DNA from: Microbotryomycetes sp. JL201
Taxonomy: Eukaryota > Basidiomycota > Microbotryomycetes
Assembly (NCBI GenBank): GCA_033819885.1
Contig: JAQYUZ010000005.1
Span: 496,001-560,000, forward strand
Length of the DNA: 64,000 nt
Reading direction: 5' to 3'
A program made the translations under genes and the position numbers. The notes beneath the pieces are model-generated. The model was not told the origin of the DNA, searched no databases, and saw only the letters and a list, made by a program, of their open reading frames with translations. The stretch's first letter is position 1, and every line of letters starts with the position of its first letter. Shown piece by piece: positions 13,891 through 25,600 of the stretch.

Positions 13891-16800
13891 TCAAGCTGCA
13901 GAAACTTGAGCCAGGCGGGCGAGGAGGTTGACCATTGCTTCGGCAGATTCGAGCGTCGCGTTTGCCATCGTCATACGCACGGCTGAAGTCTATAAACGAA
14001 AGTTAAAATAGCAATATCCCGCCGTCAGCCACACTCGAGGGGAGATAGATTACCTAGCACAGTGGGCGTACCTCTTTCGCCTCAATGGCAATCATGAACG
14101 TTGAACCCGGTTCGAGTCTGCTTGTGACTGCTTCTGGCACACCATTCGTCGTCGCAGGCAGATGGGCACCATTGGCCAAGCTCGGGAACAGTGTCAACGA
14201 AGCGGGTGGTTGAATCACGGGCGGCGAGCCACTTGAAGCAGACGACAGGATGCGGGCCAATGAGTGAAACATGTCTTCGTCAGTCTTGTCGTCTCCAGCG
14301 CACATGACAAAATCAGTGTCAGAGTGCAAGTAGAGCAGCCTTTGAACGATCTCGCCCTTGTTCGTGTGCGCAGGTCGGACTTCGACGTTCTTTTTGCCGA
14401 CGAGGACGTCAATCGGCAAGCTCTCTTGCATCGATTCGAGCATCGCCTGACATTCTTTTGCTTGGAAAACGCCAAAGACGGGGTCGGCGTTGCGATAGTG
14501 AAATGTGATGCTACTCAGTTTCTTTTCGACGAACGCGCCTTGGGTTCGAGCTTCGTAGTCTGCAAACAGTACGACCGACAGTCAGAATTTTCCTCACAAA
14601 ATCTTGAGCGGATGGGCCAACTTGCATCGGAAAATCTGAAGAACGTCCCGTTTCCAGTCCATGTCGAGATCGTCAGTCAAGCTGCTCCAGTTCTTCGATC
14701 CCGGCGCCCGCAAAAAGCAACCATGCTCGGCCGACATGCCGAGGTTTTCGATGTGACCGAGATGCTCCTCCAAGAATGCGCCATCACGGCCCGAAATGAT
14801 GTAGACGACGTTGCGCGGGTCGGCGGTCAGGATCGGTAAAGATTTGAGCAGAGACTCTGAAGGAACGGCTGCCGATGGGTCCTTGACAATGGGCGTCAAG
14901 GTGCCATCTGCAGAAGACGTCAATGAGTCGATGCTCTCGAATACGCCTGAGTAAGCTGACGCACCGTAGTCGAACAAGAGCAAGCGCCTCTTCGCACTCG
15001 TGTAGCGGTTGACGATGCTGTCGATTTCGAGGGGCGGCGTGTCCTGAGATGCTTGTTCGCCCTGAAGCGACTCGAGCAGCTTCAAAATGTTGGTATGGGC
15101 CCAAACGGCAGCCGTCTGCGTTGTCACGACTTGGTGCAGGCGCTGCACAGGCAGTGTTAGTGATCGTTTTGCGAGTCGGCATCCGCCGAATGGATTCGAC
15201 TCACAGCGTGACGTTGCTCACGCTCCTCCATGGGCATTTTCAAGCACATGTCTATCGCTCGCGCTACACCGCCCAGATCCCAGGGGTTGATCTTGATGGC
15301 TTTGTTGAGCTGAGACGAGACGCCCGTGAATTCGGACACGATCAACGGTCCTTTGTTCTCGGCCTGACACAAGATGTACCTAAGAAGGGTCCCAGAGTCA
15401 ATCAAGTCATATCGGAAGCGACTGCTGAATGGGCCCACTCCATGCTAGTAGTGTTCATTCCGTCGCGAATCGACGTGATCAATGCTAGATCGGCGACAGA
15501 CAAGAGCGCAAAGTATTCCTGCAGTTGAGAGCGCACTCAGGTCCGTGCGAGACGTGCTTCAGCTCGTCACAACCACAAAACTCACGTCTCTTTCTATCGT
15601 CTGATGGTAGTGATGAACCGGCTGGAATTCGAGGGAGCCGTACAGACCGTTGATCTGGTCGACTAGCTCGGACACTTTTGTCGCAAGAACGGGCGAATCT
15701 CCAGGGCTAGGCGATGTCACTTGAATGAGAGCAACCTTGCCAACCCATTCCGGGTAGTCGTGTAGGAATCGCTCGAATGCACGCAGCTGTGTGTTGAACT
15801 TTGTCAGCAAGGGCATACCGACGACCTCGACGCTTGAATGCACCTTTGGCAACACTCCTTTGGTAGGGTCGAGCTTGTCGCGACCGACGATGATCTTTTT
15901 GCCGGCGTAGAGCCTGCGCAGAGCTTCGATTTTCGAGGGCACGCCTGGTGCATTGCTGCTCAACGAGGCGTCAGTTTCATAGAGTTTGGCAGAAATCCTT
16001 CTTTTTCTGACGAACCGATCATGCTCGACATTGTCTACGTCGATACCGATAGGGAAATGCGCGATTCGAGTGATGCTGCCTCTGGCATCGACGCCACCAG
16101 ATCCAGCCTCGTAGCCCATGACGCGTACGCACGATGACAAAAAGTGGCGAGCGTAAGAGTGGGTCTGGAAGCAGACAAGGTTACAACCGAGCATGCCATC
16201 CAAAAGCTCCTCCCGTCCTATTGAGCACATGTACATCAGATTTCGTCCGGTGTGCCAACTTTTAAGAAGTGCTTACGAGGTAAATTGCGGAAGTACTCTG
16301 ATGACGGAAAAGGGCAATGCAAGAACATGGAAATGTACGGGGCGGCATCCGGCAGCAGCTCGCGCAACATTTTTGGAACAAGCATCAGGTGATAGTCGTG
16401 AATCCAGATCTGATGCAGACAAGGATCAGCGGAGTGCGTTCCAGCAATAAGGGGCGCACGGACCAAGTCGCCTGGCTGGTATGTCTCTGCGACTTTCTTG
16501 GCATATACCAAGTTTGCTTCGTAATACGCGTTCCAAGCCTTGAGCTCGTTCTTTTTGTCAAGGTCGTCGGGCAAGCTCAAATAGTGTAGAATCGGCCACA
16601 GGTATGTCTTGCACATGAGTTCATAGAAATCTGCGACGAGAGGAAATGATGTGGATGAGCATGAACGGGCGAGCGAGTGTGACAGGGTGACAGGTTGGTG
16701 CTCACCAGAATGAACCTTGTCATCGATCCAGACGGGCACGCATCCGATGCCTTGGCCTCCTTCGCCTGCCATGGACTTGAGGCCACGTTCGAGGTCTGTC

Positions 16801-18005
16801 TTTGCTGTCGAGCCCAGGTCTGCTTGCCCGAGTTGCTCTCCCGTGGCGCGCATGAGGTCGTCAGGACGACCGACAACGGTCAAGGACCTGCCGGTCAAAC
16901 TGCGCAAGCCTGAATTGAGCGCAGCATGGCCGCGCCGTGGGTGCAAGACCCAGCGGTGCTGTTGCTGGGGTGGACTAAAGTGATGGGGCAGGTGCTCATG
17001 CAGTGGCGTCGACACACCCGTAGCTGGCGTGAACGGCGAAGCTGGTCGGGATGGCGGGCATGGCGGATGGTATGACGGCTTGAACGAGCGTGCTGGTTCA
17101 GGGAAAGATGCGATCGGTGGTTTGTGTTGCTGCTGGTTCTTTTGAGGTACGGTTGGCGAATGCAAAGCGCGTGGACGGAGCAAAGGGTCGCCTGGGTGAA
17201 TCTCGAGGGGCGTTGTTGTGCCAGACAGGATTGGTTCTTCCGTCTCGTCGGGTATCAGGTGCGAATCAAATGATGTCGTGTGTGATTTGACGGGGTGCAA
17301 GGTGCACACGTCTGGATTCAGTAGAAAGAATGCAAGAATTAGTGAGCTCTCTTGATTTGAAACAAGACTTTCGTCATGACCCGAGAGTGGCTGGAGCACT
17401 CACACGGCAGTGAATGTACGACGACACTGCGGAAGTGAGGGAAAAGTCAACAAACGAGCGTGTGATGAGCAAAGGCGAGCAGTGTAGGGCGGATGCGGCG
17501 GGCGCTGGGCCAGGCTGTGCAATGTGATCCCGGGCGCGTCCAAGGCCAGCTGTTGGCCGCGTTTGCGAAGCGATGTGGCGATCAAGCGTTGTTTGTCGTG
17601 TCTCAGGCCCCCCCAGCGAGCCAGCTCGTGTGTGAGCGTGTGCGCATGGCCTGGTTGGGGCTCGAGCGCGCGCGCGCCCAAAGTTTCCTCGAAATTCTCT
17701 CGCGGTGTTCGGCCGGGGCAGTTGCCGCTGCGGCTTGCTGGGTGCTCACGTGCAAACACTTACATTGTTCTGCCCGAGATGTGCCTGCCTCGCTGCGTGA
17801 GTTCGTGCTCCCATGACGCAATCGACTGCCTGATCTCGTCCAGCTGCGGCGCCGGCTCGCTCGACTCTGGTTCCCACTCGTCGCACTCGGCCTCGGGCAA
17901 GTCGCTCAAGGTGACAGGCGCACCAGAGTATGATTTGACGCCGGCCAACGTCGGAGGCGGGCGCGAGAATGACCGCGGGCGCGAGGCGTCGAGGCGCGTG
18001 GGCAT
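13891..18005 (-). CDS. TPS2: Trehalose-6-phosphate phosphatase, Tps2 type (TPS-like plus TPP domains)
   Basis: Thirteen exons: 17764-18005, 17404-17426, 16706-17311, 16464-16630, 16277-16409, 15844-16217, 15586-15786, 15439-15518, 15205-15379, 14965-15142, 14626-14907, 14072-14559, 13891-13989; 1015 aa. Tps2 removes phosphate from trehalose-6-phosphate in the cytosolic trehalose synthase complex. A TPS-like glycosyltransferase domain (WIHDYHLMLVP, GRDKLDPTKGVL, TSIRDGMNTTSMEY) precedes the HAD-type phosphatase with FDYDGTLTPIVKDP (about 725), YIISGRDGAFL and CAGDDKTDEDMF. DYDGT is interrupted by an intron after its first G. The second exon is a 23-nt microexon encoding most of VVVHSLPY. Two introns (54 and 57 nt) are multiples of three without stops. 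One intron has a GC donor (GCAAGT, from 14625). The start at 18005 is the first ATG; a further 5' exon cannot be excluded. Confidence 0.93.
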
Positions 18006-18371
18006 TGCTCTCGAGCTCGCTGGCAAATCGTTGGCGCCGCTGCGAAACGAATCAAACCAGAACGTTTGCCCACGATCATCAGCTCGGCTGTGCGCGATCC
18101 CACAGCAAGCCCAACAAATTTCGCACCGCTACTACAAGACGTGACAAATGTCAAAAAGCGTCACAAGAAAGAAAGACTCTAGTTGAGCCCCACGGAAAAG
18201 AAAAGCAACCAACGTTTGCGGCGCGCGTCAGTTCGCGCGCGAGCTCGTCAACACGAGTATACTGCGGAAAGCAAGCGAGCGAGCACGAGCACTGCTTCCA
18301 GGTAATCACAACTGTAGCATGATCAAATGGCTGCCAAGTCTGATGAGGTACACATCATTGCAGCTGCAGGA
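18006..18371. other. TPS2 upstream / CorA downstream interval
   Basis: This 366-bp interval lies between the TPS2 start and the stop of the CorA-type gene, both on the minus strand. It presumably carries the TPS2 promoter. I looked for stress-response elements (AGGGG/CCCCT) and found no convincing cluster. No coding or RNA feature was recognised. Confidence 0.45.
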
Positions 18372-21016
18372 TTAGTCGACCTTGACATATGCCCTATCTA
18401 CGATCTGCGCAGTTGGCTGTCAGCGTGAGTTGACCAAATGACAACCTCAGAACCAAACAAGTCGATGATACACGTACAATGCGATGATACGTCCGTAAAA
18501 ACACCCGTCTGATACTCTGGATGAGGTTTCGTATATAGTCCCATCCGAACAACGTCACCGTCAAGAACGTTGTCGGAATCTGTCTCAAAATTCGGACGCA
18601 TTGAGTTTCTTCTTTTCTTTGCGAAAAGAGACTGCCAGTTGTGCAACGCTTACCGCGATCTTCCAAAAGTCTGCTCAATGGTAGAGCACACGGGTTCAGT
18701 GATCATGTCATCGTAAATCGTTTGCACGCTCTGAGGCGCCACGCACACGACACGCTTCCTTGAATAGCGTCAAAGCCTGTGAAATTTTGTCCGAAATACT
18801 TGCATGACCCCATGAAAACCGTCAGTGAAAGACTCAACGCACAAAGCAAACTCGACTCACGCCAGACAAGAACGTCAATGGCAAAAACACGACCGACAAG
18901 ACTGACAAGCCTTGAAGGTACGAGTTGCTCTCGTAAGACATTTGATTGAATGTATATCCTAGCAGGTTTTCAGCAAGGTCCGAAAACAAATCTAGGCTGG
19001 ACAGGGCACTTTCGACATGGTCAATGACGTCTCCGAGGTACACTCTCGCTTGCTGAGAGATGAATCCGACTCGTCTATGCACTTGTCGATCTTCGTCCGC
19101 CTCGCTTGCTGATGGCAATGCTCCACCCAAACTCGCCAAAGTTTTCGCCTCGTCTTGGGTCCGTAGAGCTTGCAGAACGAACCTGAACGGCTCTATTGTG
19201 CTCTTGAGCATGAGGAGCTGAGAAGAAAGGACGTGGAGATGCCGCACATCCGACATTGTCGGTCTAGACAAGACGCGTGCCTCGAGCTTGGTCAGCTCGG
19301 CTCGAAAGTCGTCCACAATTTCGAGCAGCTGATCTCCGAGAACGTCAAGCAGCGCCTCAAGCACCATGCTTGCGTCCTCAGACTCTCGGATGAGCTCATC
19401 CGAGGACGCAAGCCGATCAAAGATATCCGAGATTTGGGGATGCGGTCCTGGATCCTGGGCAAAGGTAATGATCGTGCCATTCCGTAGAAGAAAAACAGCC
19501 AGCTGCTCGACATGGATCTACGAACATGTCACAGAAAGTGAGTAAAGGCAAGGCGTAAAAAGGATAAAGACACCGAGATGAAAGGCTTACGTGAACCTTG
19601 ACATCTTTCGTGAGCTCTGCAACCGTCATGCGAGCTGCTTTTCGCTCGTTCATAGTTTTACGCCGCCGCTTGCTGCGAAAGCCTATAGCATTCATCCTGC
19701 TTGACAGTCCATTCGAGTTGTGGCTCAGCTGCAACCTCTGAATCAGTTTCTGTGAATCCGCTACCGACGGCAGTCTCATTGCTTACTATACGCTCTTCCG
19801 ACTCGTGAGGCATCTTGGTATTGGCAAAAGCTTGCGTCAGCTTTCTAGTGTACGACGCAAAGCTACCAGCCGTTCCAGACGATGGCGAAGCCGTGCCGTA
19901 ATTGGAATTGGTCCGAAGCGCGGGGGCCGGATTTGATTCGACAATGCGCTCCTCGTCTCCCTTTCGAGATCCGCTCCCATGGAAGCCGTATAGATGGTTC
20001 GATGAGGGCGGAATCGGCCCTGTGCCCATCTCTTTGGAACTTTCGTGTTGGCCTTCTTCAGAGGAGTCCATGGACCGATGCGCAATCAGGTTCACAAAAC
20101 AATGCCCCCTGTAGTAGTCGACCTTTGACCGGACAGAAGACTGGTGCAGCAGGTCTTCGACTGCCAAGGGGTGTAAATCATATTGGATCGCTGCGGCAAG
20201 TTCGTCAAGCTTTGGACCATTCTTCAAGACACTGGTAACCCACCTAGAGGTTTGATGACATCCCAAGATAGTCCGTTGCAGTGGATCCATCTCAGACTTG
20301 CCCAGGGCGGCCTGTCCCTATCGAGATAGTCCCTAAGACTGGTGGCGTCGTGGACGCCAAACTCAACCGTCTGACCGGGTGATTGTCAGCGTCTGAAACC
20401 GCGGGTTCAATGTAACTCACTGTTTTGGAGCAATCTACGGTCTGAATCACGGCTTCGCAATGCAAATCTGGTAGGTCGACTCGTCGAGGATCTATTCCGG
20501 GAGTCCGTGGCTCGTACACGTCGCGCCTCGACAAGATCCGGGCGGCAGAGATCTTGCGAGCGGCCGATTGAAACCTCGAGGCAGAGCTAGATCTATCTGC
20601 AAGCAGTCACAATCAGTCAACTTTTGAGTGATCGCTCGGACTGTTGTAGTCTCACTCTCTAGCGGTGGCCTTGTCGGTATATCCAAGGAGCTCTGAGGTG
20701 TCTGACTCGGCAAACTATTGTTCATGTCGGACACTCTGTCGCGGTCTTCATCGCCCATTTCTGAATCTGCTGCGATCCAAGCGAGTGCGTCCTTGGCTCC
20801 CTCGTCGACGAGTGCTGTTGCCGAATCGGGGTGGTCTTCTACTAATGAGCGAGGCTGCATAGCCTCATACGGCTCTTCTGATATCGCATAAGGCTCGTCC
20901 GCGATGATGGCATCGGGAGTCGTCAGCAACGACGAGCGACGACGCCGTTGGTGACCATGAGATCCACTCGATGGAGCCGATGATGTACTTGAGTGATGTC
21001 TGAGAAAGTGCGCCAT
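18372..21016 (-). CDS. CorA-type magnesium transporter (Alr/Mnr2 group)
   Basis: Ten exons: 20656-21016, 20421-20596, 20244-20370, 19787-20190, 19591-19728, 18861-19517, 18747-18798, 18654-18670, 18478-18579, 18372-18416; 692 aa. Alr/Mnr2 proteins carry Mg2+ across the plasma or vacuolar membrane. A disordered N-terminus precedes RRDVYEPRTPGIDPRRV, the CorA core (LRWIHCNGLSWDVI, YDLHPLAVEDLL, MTVAELTKDVKVH, VEQLAVFLLRNGTIITF), a long helix and two C-terminal membrane segments. After the first (VFLPLTFLSG) comes YFGQNF, where CorA proteins usually have GMN. The second starts at FWKIAIPTTFLTV, assembled across a 17-nt microexon (18654-18670). ALR versus MNR2 cannot be decided. The acceptor near 19728 is the least certain splice site. 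Confidence 0.92.
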
Positions 21017-21418
21017 CTTCGCATGCTTCGCGTGCTGTAAGGAGCAACAAAAATAAAACAGGTGGCGCCCCAGATCGAACCCGCCTCGCTTTTGCGGCAA
21101 ACTTGTCCATCTCGGTAACATCAAGCTGTTCCGGTCAGACAGTACTACTTATGATCGATCGACTGACGGCAAGGAGAAAGAGCCGGGACGCTTGTCGTCG
21201 TGCACTCGCTCGTACTCACGGATAGTCGTTCGACTTTTCACCAAACGCTACCCCCGCTCCACAGTGAGGTTCACCTGCCACCGACAGTCGTTTCAGTAGG
21301 CGACTAGACAGTCATCGGTGTCGCATCGCTGGTCCGCACGCAGCATCGACCCGACTGACAATTCGACGTCTCCGCTTACCAGCGGTCCTCATCCGTCGAG
21401 GTCCATCAGCAGCAGAGC
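21017..21418. promoter_or_regulatory. Divergent promoter between the CorA gene (-) and PET8-like gene (+)
   Basis: About 400 bp separate the two outward-facing starts. The right end, before 21419, has the Kozak-like context AGCATG. No coding feature was recognised. A GGTTCGATC string on the minus strand (plus 21073-21081) resembles a tRNA B box, but no cloverleaf forms around it. Confidence 0.5.
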
Positions 21419-22563
21419 ATGTCTCAGTTGAACGAAACGTCATTCATGTCTGCGCTTGTCGCCGGCGGCATGGCGGGCACGGCCGTCGACACGCTCTTCT
21501 TTCCGATCGACACCCTCAAGACGCGCATGCAGTCAAGCCAAGGATTCTGGCACGCAGGAGGATTCACTGGAGTCTATAGAGGCTTGGGAAGCGCGGTCGT
21601 CGGCAGCGCTCCGGGAGGTGGGCTACTGGACCTTCCTCTGCTTCGACACTCCAGCACAGTCGATCTGAGCTTTCTTGTCGATCCACAGCGGCCGCGTTCT
21701 TTACAACATATGAAACTCTCAAGCAGACGTTGCCGAGAATTGCCCCTGCGCTGGCCTCTGATGAACTCGCTCCGGCTCTACATATGTTGTCGGCGAGCGG
21801 AGGCGAGATTGTGAGTAATATAGTGTCTCGCCGCAACCGCTTTCTGCTGATCTATCCCGCACGACTTTCAATGCAGGCAGCATGTCTTGTTCGAGTCCCA
21901 ACAGAGGTTGTTAAACAACGCAGTCAAACAGCATCGAAAGGCACAGGCAGTTGGGCCGTGGCAAAATCGGTTTGGACAGCCCAAGGACTCGCAGGGTTTT
22001 ATAGAGGGTTTGGGAGCACCGTTGCACGCGAAGTGAGTCAACGAATACTTTGCGTTGCTTCCTCTGTTCTGACTGCCGCACGGCTTCACGCCGGACAGAT
22101 ACCATTCACGTGCCTGCAGTTTCCACTGTACGAACGACTAAAGTTGTTCCTTGCAAGAAGAAGGACGCAATCAGGTCAAGTCAAAGACCTTCCCTCGATC
22201 GAAGCGGCGGCTTGTGGAAGTTTGGCTGGTGGCGTTGCAGCGGGCCTGACGACGCCTCTAGACGTTTGCAAAACTCGCATCATGTTGTCAGGCAGAACAG
22301 ACGTACGTGCGCAAACGTTACTGCCAAGTAATCAAAAAGAGACTGATTGACATCGTACGAGGCAGATGCGGCCTGCAGCAGATGGTTCGGTCGCGAGACA
22401 GTATCCTTATTCGCTGTTCAAGACGCTTGGCATCATCTATCGGCAAGAAGGATTGCGTGTTTTGTTCTCGGGTGTAGTACCCAGAGTTGTATGGATTTCT
22501 GCCGGCGGGGCGGTCTTTTTGGGCGTTTACGAAGCAGCCAAGAAATTCCTCGAGACAAGGTAA
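21419..22563 (+). CDS. PET8: Mitochondrial S-adenosylmethionine carrier (Pet8/SLC25A26)
   Basis: Exons 21419-21617, 21689-21810, 21877-22032, 22099-22302 and 22366-22563 give 292 aa. The protein imports SAM into the mitochondrial matrix in exchange for S-adenosylhomocysteine. Three mitochondrial-carrier repeats are visible, each with a signature: FFPIDTLKTRMQ, VPTEVVKQRSQ and TPLDVCKTRIM. The combination FPIDTLKTRMQSSQGF...AGGF followed by AAAFFTTYETLK and PTEVVKQR is typical of the SAM-carrier subfamily. Six membrane helices are expected in the inner membrane. Length is normal. The gene converges on BUR1 with only 91 bp between the stops. Confidence 0.93.
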
Positions 22564-22654
22564 AACATTAGAAGCGCGGATACTAGAAGAGTAGAATGCA
22601 ATTTGAGGATCATGCATAGAAATTACAACATGGAACAGTCGTGCATCTCGGGCT

Positions 22655-25600
22655 TCAGTATTGCAAAGGCGGATCGGCTGACGGGCCACCGGCCGGCTGA
22701 TCTGGATCTTGTCGAGATGGACGGGTCCCATTTTGACCTGGTCCACGAGCTCCGTTCGGCGCCGAGTCCAAATTGATAGCGTCAGGTTTGAATCTTGGTC
22801 CGCCGCGAGGCTTGACGCCAGGCCGATTGTTCATCATTTCGAACACGTCCACTTTTTTGGAAGCATAAGGATTTGATGCTTGCATCTGTGGCATGAAACT
22901 CGGTCCCTCCATATACTGCCCCGGGGCCGGCCCTCGGCCACTCATGAATGGTGCCTGACCGCGGCCATTCGGGTGTTGCATGCTGTGGGAACCAGGCTGG
23001 GCGTACATACCTCCGCCTGGACCATTGAAGCCAGGAGGCATACCAGCGTAGACAGGCTGCTGCTGCAGTGGCGGCGGAGGTGGAGCGGCTGTTCCAAATC
23101 CAGCTGGCACGGGAACGACCGAGGGCCGAGGTGGCACGATACCTACTGGCCTTTGCTGCTGCTGCTGGCGCTGCTGCTGCCGCTGCATATGATCTTTTGC
23201 GGCTTCTTCGTTGGCACGCTTGCGTCGGTCGTACTCTTTCGATGGCACGTGTTTCGGCAAGCTAGAGTTGAAAACAGGTCATCACGAGCATCTCTCACGG
23301 ATCGGCCTTCAGACGCACTCTGCAGGATCGCAAGGAAGCGGATCGACCCAGAACCACTCGTGATCGAGTGCTTCACGAGCAGTGAGCCTCTTTGCCGGGT
23401 TCAATTCAAGCAATTGTTCGATGAGCCTGCCAAATTCTTCCGAGCCGTTGGCCCACCTTTACGAACGAAAGCTGATCAATGAGAAACGCATAGGCACACA
23501 TAAGAGTCGGGCACTCACCCCTGTGCTTCAACTTTGATGGTCCGTCTGCGATCCAGCCATTCCTGCTTCTCGGGATATTTTGGCCAATCTTTGAAACCCG
23601 GCATGGTTTGCTCGCTTGGAGTGCCACACAGGCTGCAGTCACCAATATCAGCACCTTGCGCTGAGGTTTCAACATAGACCGAAGGCGCGCACCTGAAAAT
23701 TTTGTCCGCTTGGTCGAGGTCCGACGCACCAGGAAAGATGGGCTTGCGCGTAAACATCTCTGCAATGATGCATCTGCGATTCGACAGGTCAGAGCTTGTT
23801 ATGCAAGATGCTCGTTGAGACTAACCCGACGCCCCACATATCGACAGGCGTGTGGTACCGTGTCTCGCCTAGAAGGAGCTCCGGCGGACGGTACCAGCGC
23901 GTGACAACGCAGCCAGTGTACTTCTTCAAGAGCGAGCAGCGTCAGGACCTGAACGGCGACGATCAGGCAATTCAAGGCGCACTTGTCTTTGTTCTGCACG
24001 CTCAATACTTCGAGCTAAGCCGAAATCCGCAATCATGAGTCGTCCCTCGTTGTTCAGTAGCAGGTTGGCTGCCTTCATGTCTCGATGCAAAATGCCATTC
24101 TATCCCGAGTGGTGGTCAGCGACAGATGGGCGCATCTAAGACGGAAAAGACGTACGGCGTGCAAGTAAGCCGTTCCGAAAAGCAATTGTCGAGCGTACTG
24201 CTTGATATGTGCCGGCAGCAGCTTGACTTGCACGTTTTCGAGCAAGCCTGCGAGGTCGTGATCCATGTACGGAAATACCATGTACGTTTTGCTAGGTGAC
24301 ATGGTTTCGGCGTTGCCTTCTCGAAAGATCGCAAATCAAAACACGGCTGTTTCAGGTTCGGCCAACGAAAGCTCACCTTTGTCGAGGGCAATATCAACGA
24401 CCGGTACAACATTCGGATGGTCGAGCGACTTCAATAAGCGTATCTCGCGCAGAGAAGTGATTGGCATCTGCGAGATTCAGTCATCAGCAATAGAGCTCAA
24501 CTTTTCGTTGAGCTGAGACCCACGCCATCGCTTTCGTTGTGCAAGATTATCTGCTTCAGCGCAACGACGTCGCCATGCCGAACGCGCAGACCTCGTTCCA
24601 CGAGCAACTCTTCCTTCTGCTGGATGTCTCCACGTTCGAGAGGACCGACTTGTTGGCGACCTCTGATGCCTTTCCACACAATACCGAACGTGCCCTCGCC
24701 AAGCATCTCCTGCAGCTCGTACTCTTCGATCGACGACGCTCCGACAAAGCTTCGCTCTTGGATCGCAATCAAAGCGGCTTGACGCTGCTCTTCCGGAATG
24801 ACTTCGTTCAGCTCATCAGACTGATTTTCGCCCAAATCAGGCTGCTGCGTGAGCCAAGAATCTTCGTATGCGTCGATGGCAAGAGGCGCGAAACGCCTTG
24901 TTTCCTCGCCAGGGACGTGGGTTGACTTCCTGCCTTGCGTCGGTAATCTTGATGAGGGCGTTGGTTCTGCTGTCCGTGATTGGTTGCGACTAGGAGAGGC
25001 TGGCTGCGAAGCGCCTGCATGTCGTGGGGGCAATGGAGCGGACGGTGTCTCTGGCCTTTGAGCGTGCCCGGACCCGCCGGCCTGGTAGCCATTCTCTCGA
25101 GCATAGTTCCGACCTGCATGCAACCCACGCGCGCCGGACAAATCCTGCCCGTTACCTTTGATCGCCGGAAAGTCGTCCCGTCTTCCTCGCGGGGATGGTG
25201 ATCGAGGAGGAGGTGCAGGCGGCGGCAGATCGTGCGGCTGGACGAACAGAGCTTTTCCAATGCGATTTTCGTCGTCGGAGACTGCTATTCGCCGCGTCGA
25301 TCGACCGTCGTCCGACCGATCGGTGAGAGGTGTTCGAGATACCGAGCGCGCTGATTGTCTCCTCTTCTTATGTTCGCGATCGTCGCTCGAATGACTGGAG
25401 CGGCGTCTGCGTTCGTGGTTTGCGGTCCGGTCCTCACGTTCGCGGGCATCCCTGTGGCGGCCCATTCGTTCTTCTTCGTGGCGACTGTCTCCGTGCGACC
25501 TTCGCCGCTCGCGGTGGCTGCTTCGATGACTATCTCTCGTTCGTTCGCGACTCGGACTGCGATATCTTTGCCGACTGCCGTCGGAATGATGATTGCTCGA

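Noticed and set aside
21051-21110. tRNA-like B box (GGTTCGATC) on the minus strand
   Set aside because: No matching T stem, A box or acceptor stem could be folded around it.
23150-23200. CTG/CAG trinucleotide repeat
   Set aside because: It is the polyglutamine tract in the C-terminal tail of BUR1, interrupted and short; not a separate repeat feature.
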